Below are positions 48,307 through 56,822 of a DNA stretch of 64,000 nucleotides, piece after piece. The notes below the pieces were generated by a model. It ran no database searches. It saw only the letters and a list, made by a program, of their open reading frames with translations, and had not been told where the DNA came from. Numbering within the stretch: the stretch's first letter is position 1; the number at the start of each line of letters is the position of its first letter. The stretch spans positions 6,629,814 through 6,693,813 of the forward strand of contig NZ_KB900609.1 of NCBI RefSeq assembly GCF_000379105.1. The letters are read 5' to 3'. Source of the DNA: Methylobacterium sp. WSM2598 (GTDB lineage Bacteria > Pseudomonadota > Alphaproteobacteria > Rhizobiales > Beijerinckiaceae). Both the position numbers and the translations under genes were made by a program.

Positions 48307-49976
48307 AGCAGCGACAAGTAACGTAGTGCCGGCATGCTCGGCAAAAAGAAGTACTCGCCGCCGACCAACTGAACGTAGGTCTCTACGTGCACGGTACGTC
48401 TCAATGGATCCTGCGGGATCGTGAGAGGACCCGCGGGTCCAACCAGGGGATCGACCTCATTGAAAAGCGTCGAGAAGGTGGAGTTCAGCAGCCAATTCTG
48501 CTGGACGAACTCAAATTGACGCTCAATATCCGTGTTTAGACACATGAAAAGCAGGCCGCGATCCGCTTCATCGTCCTCGCAAAGATTGGCAATTTCGGTG
48601 CCATATTTGCGGCCCCGGCGCAGGATGCGGTGATTGTTGGCCGCCTGCAGCATAGTCTCGTGACTCTCCTCGGTCGAGAAGTGAGATAGTCCGTCCCGCG
48701 GGAAGGCGCGGCGGATATGGCTGCCCGGCGGACAGCCGAGCCCGCGCGGGTCGGACACACTGAACCGAAAGCTGCTGTCGGGCATGCGATACCGATCTGG
48801 TGGCAGAGTGACGTTTCCAGGACAGAGTAAGTGTCCGTCAATGCTGCGCCCGACCGCCCGCTCCGCGAGCCACCTGGCGTCGATGTTGCCGATACTCGGA
48901 TCAGCCTCCTTGAGGCGCGTCGCATTGGCATGAAAGGAGTTCCAGAAGGCGGCAACGTCCTGCTTCAGCTCGCGCACGACGAGATAGCTGCCGTTGATCC
49001 CGAGATCGGCGAACCCTTCGGCCAGCGAGTGTTCGGGCAGGCCGGCCTTCTCAATTCGCGTGTCTACGGCGCTTAGATCGCCCTCTTTCTGACGGGCCAC
49101 CACAGGGCCGGGCGCCGGCTCGCTGTGGCCGTTCTGGTATCCCATCAGGATCTCGCCGAGGGGTACGCCTTGGACTGGATCTTTCGGCGCGGGCGCGCCG
49201 TTGAAGCGCACCAGCTCGGATTCGTTCGTCGGCTCCTTCAGGCCGAATGGGATGGGTTGCGAGAGGGCATCCGCGAAGCCGAAATGCTCGCGGCTGAATC
49301 CCTCCTTTTTCTGAACATCGAGCAGCAGGTCAAGTTCGTGAACGACTACGACGCCCGCTTCGCCGAGCAGTTCCCGCACGCGCTGGGACCAAGCTTCTGC
49401 CTCCTCCATCGTTCTGGTGTAAAGAAGCAGGAGAGCGTGCACCGTAAGCGGCGTGCGCACGTCCTCCTCCGCCGGGCCAGAACGCGGAACCGTGGTCGCG
49501 CCGATCCAATTGTGGTCTGGCCGGGTTGGATCATTAAGCGGGACATTCCCGCTCCATCGTGGGCCGCCCTTGATGACGGTCTGGCACCACTTGCCTCTCC
49601 AACGGTCGCCAAGGCGGCGCAGGCGGTCCTCCTGGAACATCCCCTCGCGGAACGGTCGCGAGAATGAGGCGAGTGCCCGCGCGTCGAGCGCCATCCTCTG
49701 TAGGCCGGTCCAGGTGAAGGCAAGCGCCGCAGCGCACGGCGTCTTCTCGTCCGGCGCCCCGTCGTTGATCTCAACCCTTTGAGCGAGTTGGCGCATCCAC
49801 ATACCGCCCTGCACACGGTCGTCCCACGCAAATTCGAGAAAGAGTGCGCGACCGAATGGAAGATGCGCAAATCCACTCGCGACGAGGCCCTGCGTGCACT
49901 TGGCGACCGGATCGGCCAACTTCCAGTTCGGTCGGGGCTCGCCTTCCGTCCGCGTGCTCACAGCTCCGCCAGCCAT
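48303..49976 (-). CDS. DyP-type haem peroxidase
   Basis: 557 residues, longer than typical DyPs. Key sites are visible: FGFADALSQP with the catalytic Asp236, GSYLVVRELKQDVAAFW near 329-345, proximal His420 in GCPPGSHIRRAFPR, the distal segment NHRILRRGRKYG (448-459), and RGLLFMCLNTDIERQFEFVQ. The GxxDG motif reads FADA, a small change. No twin-arginine signal is apparent, so it is probably cytosolic or membrane-associated via its partner. The ATG at 49976 has GGAGGCAAGGGC upstream. It overlaps the membrane-protein gene by 19 bp. Confidence 0.9.
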   Translation of the reverse strand: MAGGAVSTRTEGEPRPNWKLADPVAKCTQGLVASGFAHLPFGRALFLEFAWDDRVQGGMWMRQLAQRVEINDGAPDEKTPCAAALAFTWTGLQRMALDARALASFSRPFREGMFQEDRLRRLGDRWRGKWCQTVIKGGPRWSGNVPLNDPTRPDHNWIGATTVPRSGPAEEDVRTPLTVHALLLLYTRTMEEAEAWSQRVRELLGEAGVVVVHELDLLLDVQKKEGFSREHFGFADALSQPIPFGLKEPTNESELVRFNGAPAPKDPVQGVPLGEILMGYQNGHSEPAPGPVVARQKEGDLSAVDTRIEKAGLPEHSLAEGFADLGINGSYLVVRELKQDVAAFWNSFHANATRLKEADPSIGNIDARWLAERAVGRSIDGHLLCPGNVTLPPDRYRMPDSSFRFSVSDPRGLGCPPGSHIRRAFPRDGLSHFSTEESHETMLQAANNHRILRRGRKYGTEIANLCEDDEADRGLLFMCLNTDIERQFEFVQQNWLLNSTFSTLFNEVDPLVGPAGPLTIPQDPLRRTVHVETYVQLVGGEYFFLPSMPALRYLSLL

Positions 49977-51628
49977 GCCCTTGCCTCCTCCTCACTGACA
50001 GTCCGCTTGCGCAATCCATTAGCGATCCGGTGATTGCGCTCGATCTGATCTACGGTGAGATCGCGATAGGCGCTGTACCAGAACCGGCTGATGGCTCGAG
50101 ATGCGAGTGCCCAGTTCTTGAACTGCCGCCCGTGGCTCGCGCCATCGTAGATCAGCATGCGTGTGGGTGGGAACCCGACGCCACATCCCCACGCAAGGGT
50201 CAGTCCGATATGCGCTTTCTCAATGAAGTCGTCTAAATAGCTGCCCCAGCTGTGGTCGAAATTCGAGAAGAACAATAGCCGGCTTCCATTATTAAGGAAG
50301 GCCCAGTGTGCGAAATGCACCGTGCGCATGCTTCCCAGATAACCTTGCCGTGCCCGCCGGTCTACGCGCAGCAGCAGGCCAAGGCCGTAATGCCCGGCAC
50401 GGATAATCGCCGCAATTAATGCGCCGGGCTTTATAAGCACGATGGATCCCATGTGGTTCTGAGCAATCCAATCCTCGCGCCGGACGATCTCGCGCACCGC
50501 ACGCTCGCTGACGGGCGGAGCATCCTGGCTGCTGTCCCGCATCTCGTTGTATCGAATGAGTAGGAACAGCAGGGGAAGAGTAAGAACGACGCTGAGAAGG
50601 CCGAGGAGCACGGCGCGCGCAGCATCAAAGAATGCCGGCCAGAGCTGGGCCTCGTATCCCAGGTTCATCGCTCCCGCCACGACACGGAGTCCGTGGACCA
50701 TGAAGACCACAGGCGATAGCACGAGTACCGCCAACATCACGTAGACGGCGATGCCCGACAGCAGCAGCAGGAGGCGCCTCGGGCCAAATAATGATACGCC
50801 GACGCGGTTGACGACCTCAGTCCCGGCGATCGCTTTGCGATTAGTGTAGAGTAGCGTCACCACGCCCGAGGCACCGGCTGCCACGATGATGAGGTAGAGC
50901 TGCCATGGAACCAGTGGCGCAATCATTACGCCAGGCAGTGACAGGACAAGGAGGGTTACGACCAGAAAACGGATTAACCGGATATAGTCCATAACGGACT
51001 CCATCGTGCTGATCCGCTTCGGAGCTGGCTCGTCGAGCCAGGGAAAACGCAGATCCATCTTGAGCCGCAGGCGCCGGTGCGCTTCGGCACAGGACACCTG
51101 CCGGTAGGGATTTGGTCCCGACCGTGACAGGTCGTCTATCTCATCTCGAAGCGACAGGAACAGCGCGTGGTCCTGCAGGATGCAGTCCCGACTCAGGCCG
51201 CGGTTGCCGTGGAAGAAAACGCTGGGCGCTTGGGTACGCGCTTCGAAATAGGCCGCAACCGGCCTCGAGGCTGCCGAATGGGTCACTGCGTCATAGAGAT
51301 CGCCGGACCCGTCGAGCGGCCGCTTGCAGCAACGCACCATTGCGCGGAGGCGTTCTCCGATGACCGCCTCAAGCTGTCCCCAGAACGGGCCTGCCTCTCC
51401 ATCAAAGTTGGCTTCTATAATAAAGATCTCATCGTAATTTTCCGAGGTAAATATACTGAAAGACATGAAATGAAGCACTGGAACTCTCTCGTGCAGCTTC
51501 ACAAAATTTGGCACATAAGGGTCCCCCGCCTGATCGAGCTCGCACTTAAGCCGGTCAATCAGAGCAGAGAGGCGGCTACAGCTCTCCGGCTTTACCTCAA
51601 GAGGTACGCATATGGTCGTTTGCCGCAT
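49958..51628 (-). CDS. Membrane protein with two ferredoxin-like domains flanking TM segments
   Basis: About 556 residues. Four hydrophobic segments lie in the middle (about 215-235, 240-258, 285-312, 335-357). Both soluble ends have a similar block: VLHFMSFSIFT...IIEANFDGEAGPFWGQLEAVI near 51-90 and TVHFAHWAFLN...LFFSNFDHSWGSYLDDFIEKA near 440-478. This suggests an internal duplication of a DyP/ferredoxin-like alpha+beta domain. The ATG at 51628 is chosen, though a GTG at 51718 is possible and neither has a clear ribosome-binding site. It is the first gene of the operon with DyP peroxidase and P450; it may anchor or deliver substrate. Confidence 0.65.
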   Translation of the reverse strand: MRQTTICVPLEVKPESCSRLSALIDRLKCELDQAGDPYVPNFVKLHERVPVLHFMSFSIFTSENYDEIFIIEANFDGEAGPFWGQLEAVIGERLRAMVRCCKRPLDGSGDLYDAVTHSAASRPVAAYFEARTQAPSVFFHGNRGLSRDCILQDHALFLSLRDEIDDLSRSGPNPYRQVSCAEAHRRLRLKMDLRFPWLDEPAPKRISTMESVMDYIRLIRFLVVTLLVLSLPGVMIAPLVPWQLYLIIVAAGASGVVTLLYTNRKAIAGTEVVNRVGVSLFGPRRLLLLLSGIAVYVMLAVLVLSPVVFMVHGLRVVAGAMNLGYEAQLWPAFFDAARAVLLGLLSVVLTLPLLFLLIRYNEMRDSSQDAPPVSERAVREIVRREDWIAQNHMGSIVLIKPGALIAAIIRAGHYGLGLLLRVDRRARQGYLGSMRTVHFAHWAFLNNGSRLLFFSNFDHSWGSYLDDFIEKAHIGLTLAWGCGVGFPPTRMLIYDGASHGRQFKNWALASRAISRFWYSAYRDLTVDQIERNHRIANGLRKRTVSEEEARAWLAEL

Positions 51629-52416
51629 CGCAACAGGCCGATTCGGATCGTTGTTCGATAGCGTCTCACAACAATGCTGCGTAGTCACGGGTTTTTTGAA
51701 TGGCAGCCGCGAGTTCACGTGGTATCAGAGGGCAGGTGAGGAGCAACGCGCTCAGAAGAGCTTGGCAGCGCAGAGAAGCAAGAGTGATATCGTGCGCACG
51801 CACGCGTCGCCTTCAGCTACCCGATTCGCCTAACTTGCTTGATCTGGTTGGCTACCGATAAACGGCGGCATCTTGTGTCCTTATCGAGTAATGCATAAAT
51901 TTCGCTTGCTCCCGGCAATCGGGACCTGTGTCCAGCCGGCCAGTGCACGTCACCAATCTGGCCGCTTCGACCCTAGCCGCCAAGAGCCGAGACCTGAAGC
52001 GGCAACTGTCCGAGACTCTTGTCACATCTGGTCACTGCGATCCGACGTGCACCTTACACTGTAAGATTAGGTGCGCCTGGAACAGACTTAACGTTTTCCC
52101 CTCTCTCAATCTCAGTCAGGTCGCGTTCACGAGCAATATCGGTGGACCGGCGCTTCGCCCGGCTTTGGTGTATCCGAAGCTGACAAATGGCCACCAAGTA
52201 AGGTTGGTGGCATAGGGCAAGGCAGACGTGGGCACTACCGTTGAACTGCCTGCTTCTCGAGCGCGAACACCCCCGTCACCATCCTGGAGTCCACCGGCAT
52301 CTTTCCTCGCAGCCAAGCGTATGAGTAATTACTCAAAATGCTACATGGTCCTTGACGTTAAACTCAAACCGGACGTACAATCGCCCAAAGTTCCAAACCG
52401 CATGCTAGGAATCGTC
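51629..52416. other. Intergenic region, composition shift
   Basis: About 790 bp between the divergent redox operon and the hydrolase module. It holds the promoters for both. Composition becomes AT-rich from about 52320. No RNA gene or supported coding frame is visible; the frames at 51873-52215 have no recognisable product. Confidence 0.4.
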
Positions 52417-53043
52417 ATGCGTTCCTTTCTGCTCCTTGCTGCCCTTATTGTATTCCCACAGCTTAGTTTGGCGCAACCACAATGCCTCAAGGGCGGTTTC
52501 GCGTACAGCGAAGGAGCCTCATCCTGCCTCCCAAAAGTGCAAGGGGATCGTGTAGAGCAGTACTTATTTTCATGCAAAAACGGTGGCTGGGTAAATTCTG
52601 ATCAAAAATGCCCAGAAAAATATTCTGATTTTTGTGTTGCCGGACCATTTTCGGTACCAGTGGGAACAATACTTGTTATTGGTTCAGGCCCTGAAAGTTT
52701 AGAGTGTATATTATCAGGTCAATGGCAGCGCGCCGGAATCAAGCCCCCAAGCCCCAGTGACAATTTTCGAGAAGCGGACGAACGTTTAGCAAGGAGCATT
52801 CAATTGTTTCTGAGCAAAGAGAATGTTGGGCTTAATTGCTCAGCACAAGATTGCTCTGGGAAAATAGACGATGGAACTAAATCGTCAATCGTCGAATTCG
52901 TGAGAAAGAATTTTTCTAAAATGACCTCGGATGAGAAAAAAAGATGGGGCATTGACAAACAAAGCCAGATCGAGAGCGTGATACGCAGTAAAAGTCCAGC
53001 CGAAATCGCGAACTTATTTGCTGAGACTTTTAGCGTGCGATGA
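52417..53043 (+). CDS. Secreted cysteine-containing protein upstream of a cell-wall hydrolase
   Basis: 208 residues. A signal peptide (MRSFLLLAALIVFPQLSLAQ) is followed by a region with cysteine pairs (PQCLKGGFAYSEGASSCLP, FSCKNGGW, KCPEKY, DFCVAG). The C-terminal helical part (LARSIQLFLSKENVGLNCSAQDC, then GKIDDGTKSSIVEFVRKNF) looks like a peptidoglycan-binding repeat. The ATG at 52417 follows AGGA; the frame extends upstream without support. It is 28 bp before the hydrolase gene, AT-rich, and probably acquired. It may be a periplasmic partner or inhibitor of the hydrolase. Confidence 0.6.
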   Translation: MRSFLLLAALIVFPQLSLAQPQCLKGGFAYSEGASSCLPKVQGDRVEQYLFSCKNGGWVNSDQKCPEKYSDFCVAGPFSVPVGTILVIGSGPESLECILSGQWQRAGIKPPSPSDNFREADERLARSIQLFLSKENVGLNCSAQDCSGKIDDGTKSSIVEFVRKNFSKMTSDEKKRWGIDKQSQIESVIRSKSPAEIANLFAETFSVR

Positions 53044-53071
53044 ATCCTGTCTAGATTAATAGGAAGCTACT

Positions 53072-54763
53072 ATGCGCATAACTGCCAACTCTGAAAGTAA
53101 ATATCCGCTGTTAGGATCCCTATTGGAAGAAATTGGTGAGGCGGTTTCTAACAGCCCGAATTTCTGCAAGGCTCTAATCGAGTCCTCAGGGGTTAGAGAT
53201 GATGATGTATATGAGGCGTTAAATTTAAATACTAATCCGTGGATTGAGGTTGATGTTGTCGAAAATAGTGACGGCCGGGGGAAATATGACCCTAATCGTC
53301 CGAATACGATCTTAATAAGCAAAGAAATTGTTGATAGACTTTCCAGCCCGGGCGGTGTATCTGCTTCTCGCGAATGCGCCATTGTTTTGTGCCGAGGCAT
53401 TCTGCACTGGCTTGCGAAGGCAGAATGGTCCCAACCGTCAAGTCCGCCCGGTGCTGCATTCGAGCTGCTTGTTGCAACGAATGACGATTTGCAGTTCCCT
53501 TCGCATGAAGTCGGCGGGTCCCAGCTCAGTCCAGGCGCAAATGTGTCGGAAGCAGATCCGAGTCAACGGCGGAAGAGTGTCAGCTACAAGCTTGGAGCTA
53601 CGATTCTCGACGTAGCTAAACAGCATCTCGGCAAGAAGTACGCGTTCACTCCGACGCCACAATATGATCAGCCAGATTGGCCCGGCCCCTTCGATTGCGC
53701 TGAGTATGTCTCCTATTGCGCATTTCGAGCTTACGATATTCCCTATGGGGTGGTGATAGATCCTATTAGCAAATACAATTCTTACACCGGTTACTGGAAA
53801 AGAGATGCTGAGAAATTGGGCATTATGATAAGCTGGCGTGATGCGCTCCATATTCCAGGTGCCATACTTCTGCGTTTCCCACCCAGCGGGGAGCCCCCTC
53901 CGTATGGACATATAGCTATCTCATTGGGCAATGGTGAAGATATCTACGAGGCGAGAGGCGCGAAATATGGCGTTGTGAAATCTAAAGCAACCGGCCGGGA
54001 ATGGAATACTGGCGTTCTCATACCAGGGGTACTTTATGATACACCTGACGGAACAGGTGGTGAAAATCTAATCTTCAAAGTACTCCAGCCACTGGCCGGA
54101 TATAGCCCGTGCGTCGAGCAGATCGAGCAGCGATTAGCTGATTTGGAGTATCTCGCGCCTATTCAAATCGATGGAGTCTATGACCTAGTAACCGCTAAAG
54201 CTGTTAGTGCCTTCCAGAATCACGTCGGGATTGCTGTCGATGGAGAGGTTGGGCCTGATACAGGTCGTGCTCTCGGCCTTGGTGAGATTTGGGATAAGGC
54301 GCCCGTACCTGGCAAGCCCGCGCTATCAGCTCCGCCGCCGGACAGCGATAGCGCAATTGCCGCTGAGATACTAGTTTTGGCGCGCACTCTCTATGGCGAG
54401 GCTCGTGGCGAACCATTGAAGGGCATCCAAGCCGTTGCTAACGTTATCATTAATCGCGTTAACTCCGGACGTTATCCTAATACAATTTCCAAAGTATGCC
54501 TACAAAGGCGCCAGTTTTCCTGCTGGAACATAGATGATCCGAATTACAAATTGATAAGTAAGCTAAAGTTTGGCGACAATTCTCAATTTGATGAGATATA
54601 TAAAGTCGCCCAAAGCGCCGTGATGGGTGAACTGCCAAATATCATCGGCGATGCATTACATTACCACGCCACCAGTATAACGCCCTCGTGGATAAAAAAC
54701 TCGCCACGAGCCAGTGAGGTAGCCACCATTGGAAACCATCGTTTCTGGAGTAATATTCGTTGA
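53072..54763 (+). CDS. Multidomain peptidoglycan hydrolase (NlpC/P60 + PG-binding + SleB-like)
   Basis: 563 residues without a signal peptide. An N-terminal domain (1-165) is of unknown type. An NlpC/P60-like peptidase (about 175-325) shows Cys209 in FDCAEYVSYC and His280 in YGHIAISLG. A peptidoglycan-binding domain (about 345-402, PIQIDGVYDLVTAKAVSAFQ) follows. A SleB/hydrolase_2 domain (about 428-563, Glu443 in LYGEARGEPLKGIQAVANVI) ends the protein. Two catalytic activities in one chain suggest a dedicated cell-wall attack or remodelling enzyme. The gene is AT-rich and distinct from its neighbours. Export route unknown. Confidence 0.85.
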   Translation: MRITANSESKYPLLGSLLEEIGEAVSNSPNFCKALIESSGVRDDDVYEALNLNTNPWIEVDVVENSDGRGKYDPNRPNTILISKEIVDRLSSPGGVSASRECAIVLCRGILHWLAKAEWSQPSSPPGAAFELLVATNDDLQFPSHEVGGSQLSPGANVSEADPSQRRKSVSYKLGATILDVAKQHLGKKYAFTPTPQYDQPDWPGPFDCAEYVSYCAFRAYDIPYGVVIDPISKYNSYTGYWKRDAEKLGIMISWRDALHIPGAILLRFPPSGEPPPYGHIAISLGNGEDIYEARGAKYGVVKSKATGREWNTGVLIPGVLYDTPDGTGGENLIFKVLQPLAGYSPCVEQIEQRLADLEYLAPIQIDGVYDLVTAKAVSAFQNHVGIAVDGEVGPDTGRALGLGEIWDKAPVPGKPALSAPPPDSDSAIAAEILVLARTLYGEARGEPLKGIQAVANVIINRVNSGRYPNTISKVCLQRRQFSCWNIDDPNYKLISKLKFGDNSQFDEIYKVAQSAVMGELPNIIGDALHYHATSITPSWIKNSPRASEVATIGNHRFWSNIR

Positions 54764-55218
54764 CAGGTGGCGCGCTCTTCGACGGTTGCGGGCCCTGACG
54801 GTGGTTGATGCCTTCACGCGTGAGGCGCTGGCGATCGAAATCGACCAGGGCATCAAGGGCGAGCAGGTCGTGGCTGTCGTCGCCCGCTTGTCTCTCCTGC
54901 GCGGAGCACCGGGTGCGATTCAGGTCGATCACGGGCCTGAGTTCGTCTCGAAGGCGGCTCGATCGCTGGGCCTACGAGAACGGCGTCATGCTGGACTTCT
55001 CACGTCCTGGCAAGCCCACCGACAATGCGCTGGTCGAGTCGTCTAAAGGCCGCCTCCGCGACCGGCGCTTGAACGCGTACTGGTTCTGTTCGTTGGCCGA
55101 TGCCCGGGCCAAGATCGAGGCGTGGCGGCGGCAGTCCGACGAGAGCCGTCCTCACACAGCTTTGGGGTGGCGGACGCCCCAGGAATTCGCCCTGGCAGCG
55201 GCCCGAGAGGCCGCCTAA
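54764..55218 (+). pseudogene. IS3-family OrfB transposase remnant
   Basis: A 5'-truncated integrase core: RALTVVDAFTREALAIEIDQGIKGEQVV, VDHGPEFVSK, then after a one-base frameshift near 54965, LDRWAYENGVMLDFSRPGKPTDNALVESSKGR and ESRPHTALGWRTPQEFA. It begins directly after the hydrolase stop. The first DDE aspartate region is retained in part but the frame is broken, so it is inactive. Confidence 0.8.
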
Positions 55219-55337
55219 TGAGACCCGGAGGCTCACCCGTCGGGCGGACCTAGATCCGGGGGACCGCCCGTGCCGGGAGGTGATTTCGCTAATTCTCTCG
55301 TGAGATGGGCCGCAGTTGTAAACGGGCTTCGAACCTT

Positions 55338-55364
55338 GGTTCTTCCGCACTTCGTGTGGCGCGG
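55338..55364. repeat. Uninterrupted copy of the IS1182 target site
   Basis: GGTTCTTCCGCACTTCGTGT plus GGCGCGG is the exact reverse complement of the two flanks of the IS1182 at 56792-60044 joined with one copy of its AAG duplication. It shows what the site looked like before insertion, in inverted orientation and about 1.4 kb away, and indicates that the sequence exists twice in this island. Confidence 0.7.
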
Positions 55365-55395
55365 GGGCGTGTTCCGGTGGGGGCTTCATATCTCC

Positions 55396-56725
55396 GGGGA
55401 CTGTCGGAAATTTCGTGTTTGGGCAGGCGGTTGAACCTGCTCAGGCCATGGCCCGTGTAAAGCGCTCGCCGAAGAGGATGGCGAACTGCGCCTTGGCCAT
55501 GGCCCACTCACGCGGCGCCATCCTCCACTCCTTCGCGGAGCGGTTCAAGACCAGGAACAGAAGCTTCAGTGCGGCCTCGTCCGAGGGAAAATGGCCCCTG
55601 GCCCGCACCGCCCGGCGCAGCTTGGCGTTCAAAGCCTCGATGGCGTTCGTCGTGTAGACGATCCGGCGCACGTCGGCCGGGAAGGCATAGAACGGGATGA
55701 CCTCGCTCCACGCCCGTCGCCAGCTCTGGCCGATGGCGCCGTACTTGCGGCCCCACTCGCCCTCCTCAAACGCCGTCAGCGCCTTCTCCGCCGCTGTGGC
55801 ATCGGTGGCCTGGTAGATCGCCTTCAGCGCTGCCGCGACGGACTTGCGGTCCTTGTAGGAGGTGAAGTCCAGGCTGTGGCGCAAGAGGTGAACGATGCCG
55901 GTCTGAACTGTGGCCTCCGGAAATACCGAAACGATCGCCTCGGGAAAGCCCTTCAGGCCGTCGACGACCGCCAGCAGGATGTCCTCGACGCCGCGGTTCT
56001 TCATCTCAGTCATGATGCGCAACCAGAACTTGGCGCCCTCGTTGGTCTCGATCCAGAGCCCGAGGATCTCCTTGCTTCCGTCAGCCCGCACCCCGAGTGC
56101 GAGGTGGACCGCCTTGTTGCGCACGAAGCCCTTGTCGCGGATCTTCACCCGCAGAGCATCGAAGAACACGATCGGGTAGACCGGTTCGAGCGGCCGAGCC
56201 TGCCAGGCGGCGACCTCCTCCAGGACGGCATCAGTCACCGCGCTGATCAGGTCGGGCGAGACCTCAACGCCATAGAGATCGCGCACGTGCCCGACGATCT
56301 CACGGGTGCTCATGCCCCGGGCGTAGAGCGAGATGACCTTCTCGTCGAAGCCGGGAAAGCGACGCTGGTACTTGGCGATGAGCTGCGGGTCGAAGGTGGC
56401 GTGGCGATCGCGCGGCACGGCCAGCTCGAACGTGCCGGTGTCGGTGGTGACCGTCCACTTGCCATAGCCGTTGCGGCTGTTGCCAGCGTCGGCCCCGTCC
56501 TGGCCCGCGAGATGGTGGTCCATCTCGGCGTTCAGGGCGCGCTCGGCCAGCGCCCTCTTGAGGCTGTCGAGCAAGCCGCCGGGATCGAAGGCGGTCTTTG
56601 GATCAGCACCGGCGAGCAACTGGTCGAGCACGCCATCGCGGATGCTGGGTGCTTTGCGGCGGGCCATCGGGGATCTCCTGCGTTCCCATCATGCCCGCCC
56701 GAACACGGAAATCCTGACAGTCCCC
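55396..56725 (-). mobile_element. IS256-family insertion sequence
   Basis: A 1330-bp element bounded by imperfect inverted repeats of about 29 bp starting GGGGACTGTC (55396-55424 and 56697-56725). It encodes one full-length transposase. The flanking 8-bp sequences (ATATCTCC and GCTGGCTT) do not match, so no target duplication is seen; one side has probably been rearranged. Confidence 0.85.
55441..56667 (-). CDS. IS256-family transposase
   Basis: 408 residues, apparently intact. NGYGKWTVTTDTGTFELAVPRDRHATFDP and YARGMSTREIVGHVRDLYGVEVS are typical, with YPIVFFDALRVKIRD (first catalytic Asp), LAVVDGLKGFPEAIVSVFPEA (second Asp) and the later TTNAIEALNAKLRR with its Glu. It catalyses DDE-type transposition. 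The ATG at 56667 follows a GGAGATCCCC. Confidence 0.92.
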   Translation of the reverse strand: MARRKAPSIRDGVLDQLLAGADPKTAFDPGGLLDSLKRALAERALNAEMDHHLAGQDGADAGNSRNGYGKWTVTTDTGTFELAVPRDRHATFDPQLIAKYQRRFPGFDEKVISLYARGMSTREIVGHVRDLYGVEVSPDLISAVTDAVLEEVAAWQARPLEPVYPIVFFDALRVKIRDKGFVRNKAVHLALGVRADGSKEILGLWIETNEGAKFWLRIMTEMKNRGVEDILLAVVDGLKGFPEAIVSVFPEATVQTGIVHLLRHSLDFTSYKDRKSVAAALKAIYQATDATAAEKALTAFEEGEWGRKYGAIGQSWRRAWSEVIPFYAFPADVRRIVYTTNAIEALNAKLRRAVRARGHFPSDEAALKLLFLVLNRSAKEWRMAPREWAMAKAQFAILFGERFTRAMA

Positions 56726-56822
56726 GCTGGCTTCGCGCTTCTCCGGCAACGTGTCCTTGCTCGGTTTTGACCGCCTCCGCGCCACACGAAGTGATATTGG
56801 TGACGAATCCGGCGCGGCGCAG

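Noticed and set aside
49125..49667. A plus-strand frame opposite the DyP gene
   Set aside because: Antisense to a recognisable peroxidase with conserved haem residues; no independent support.
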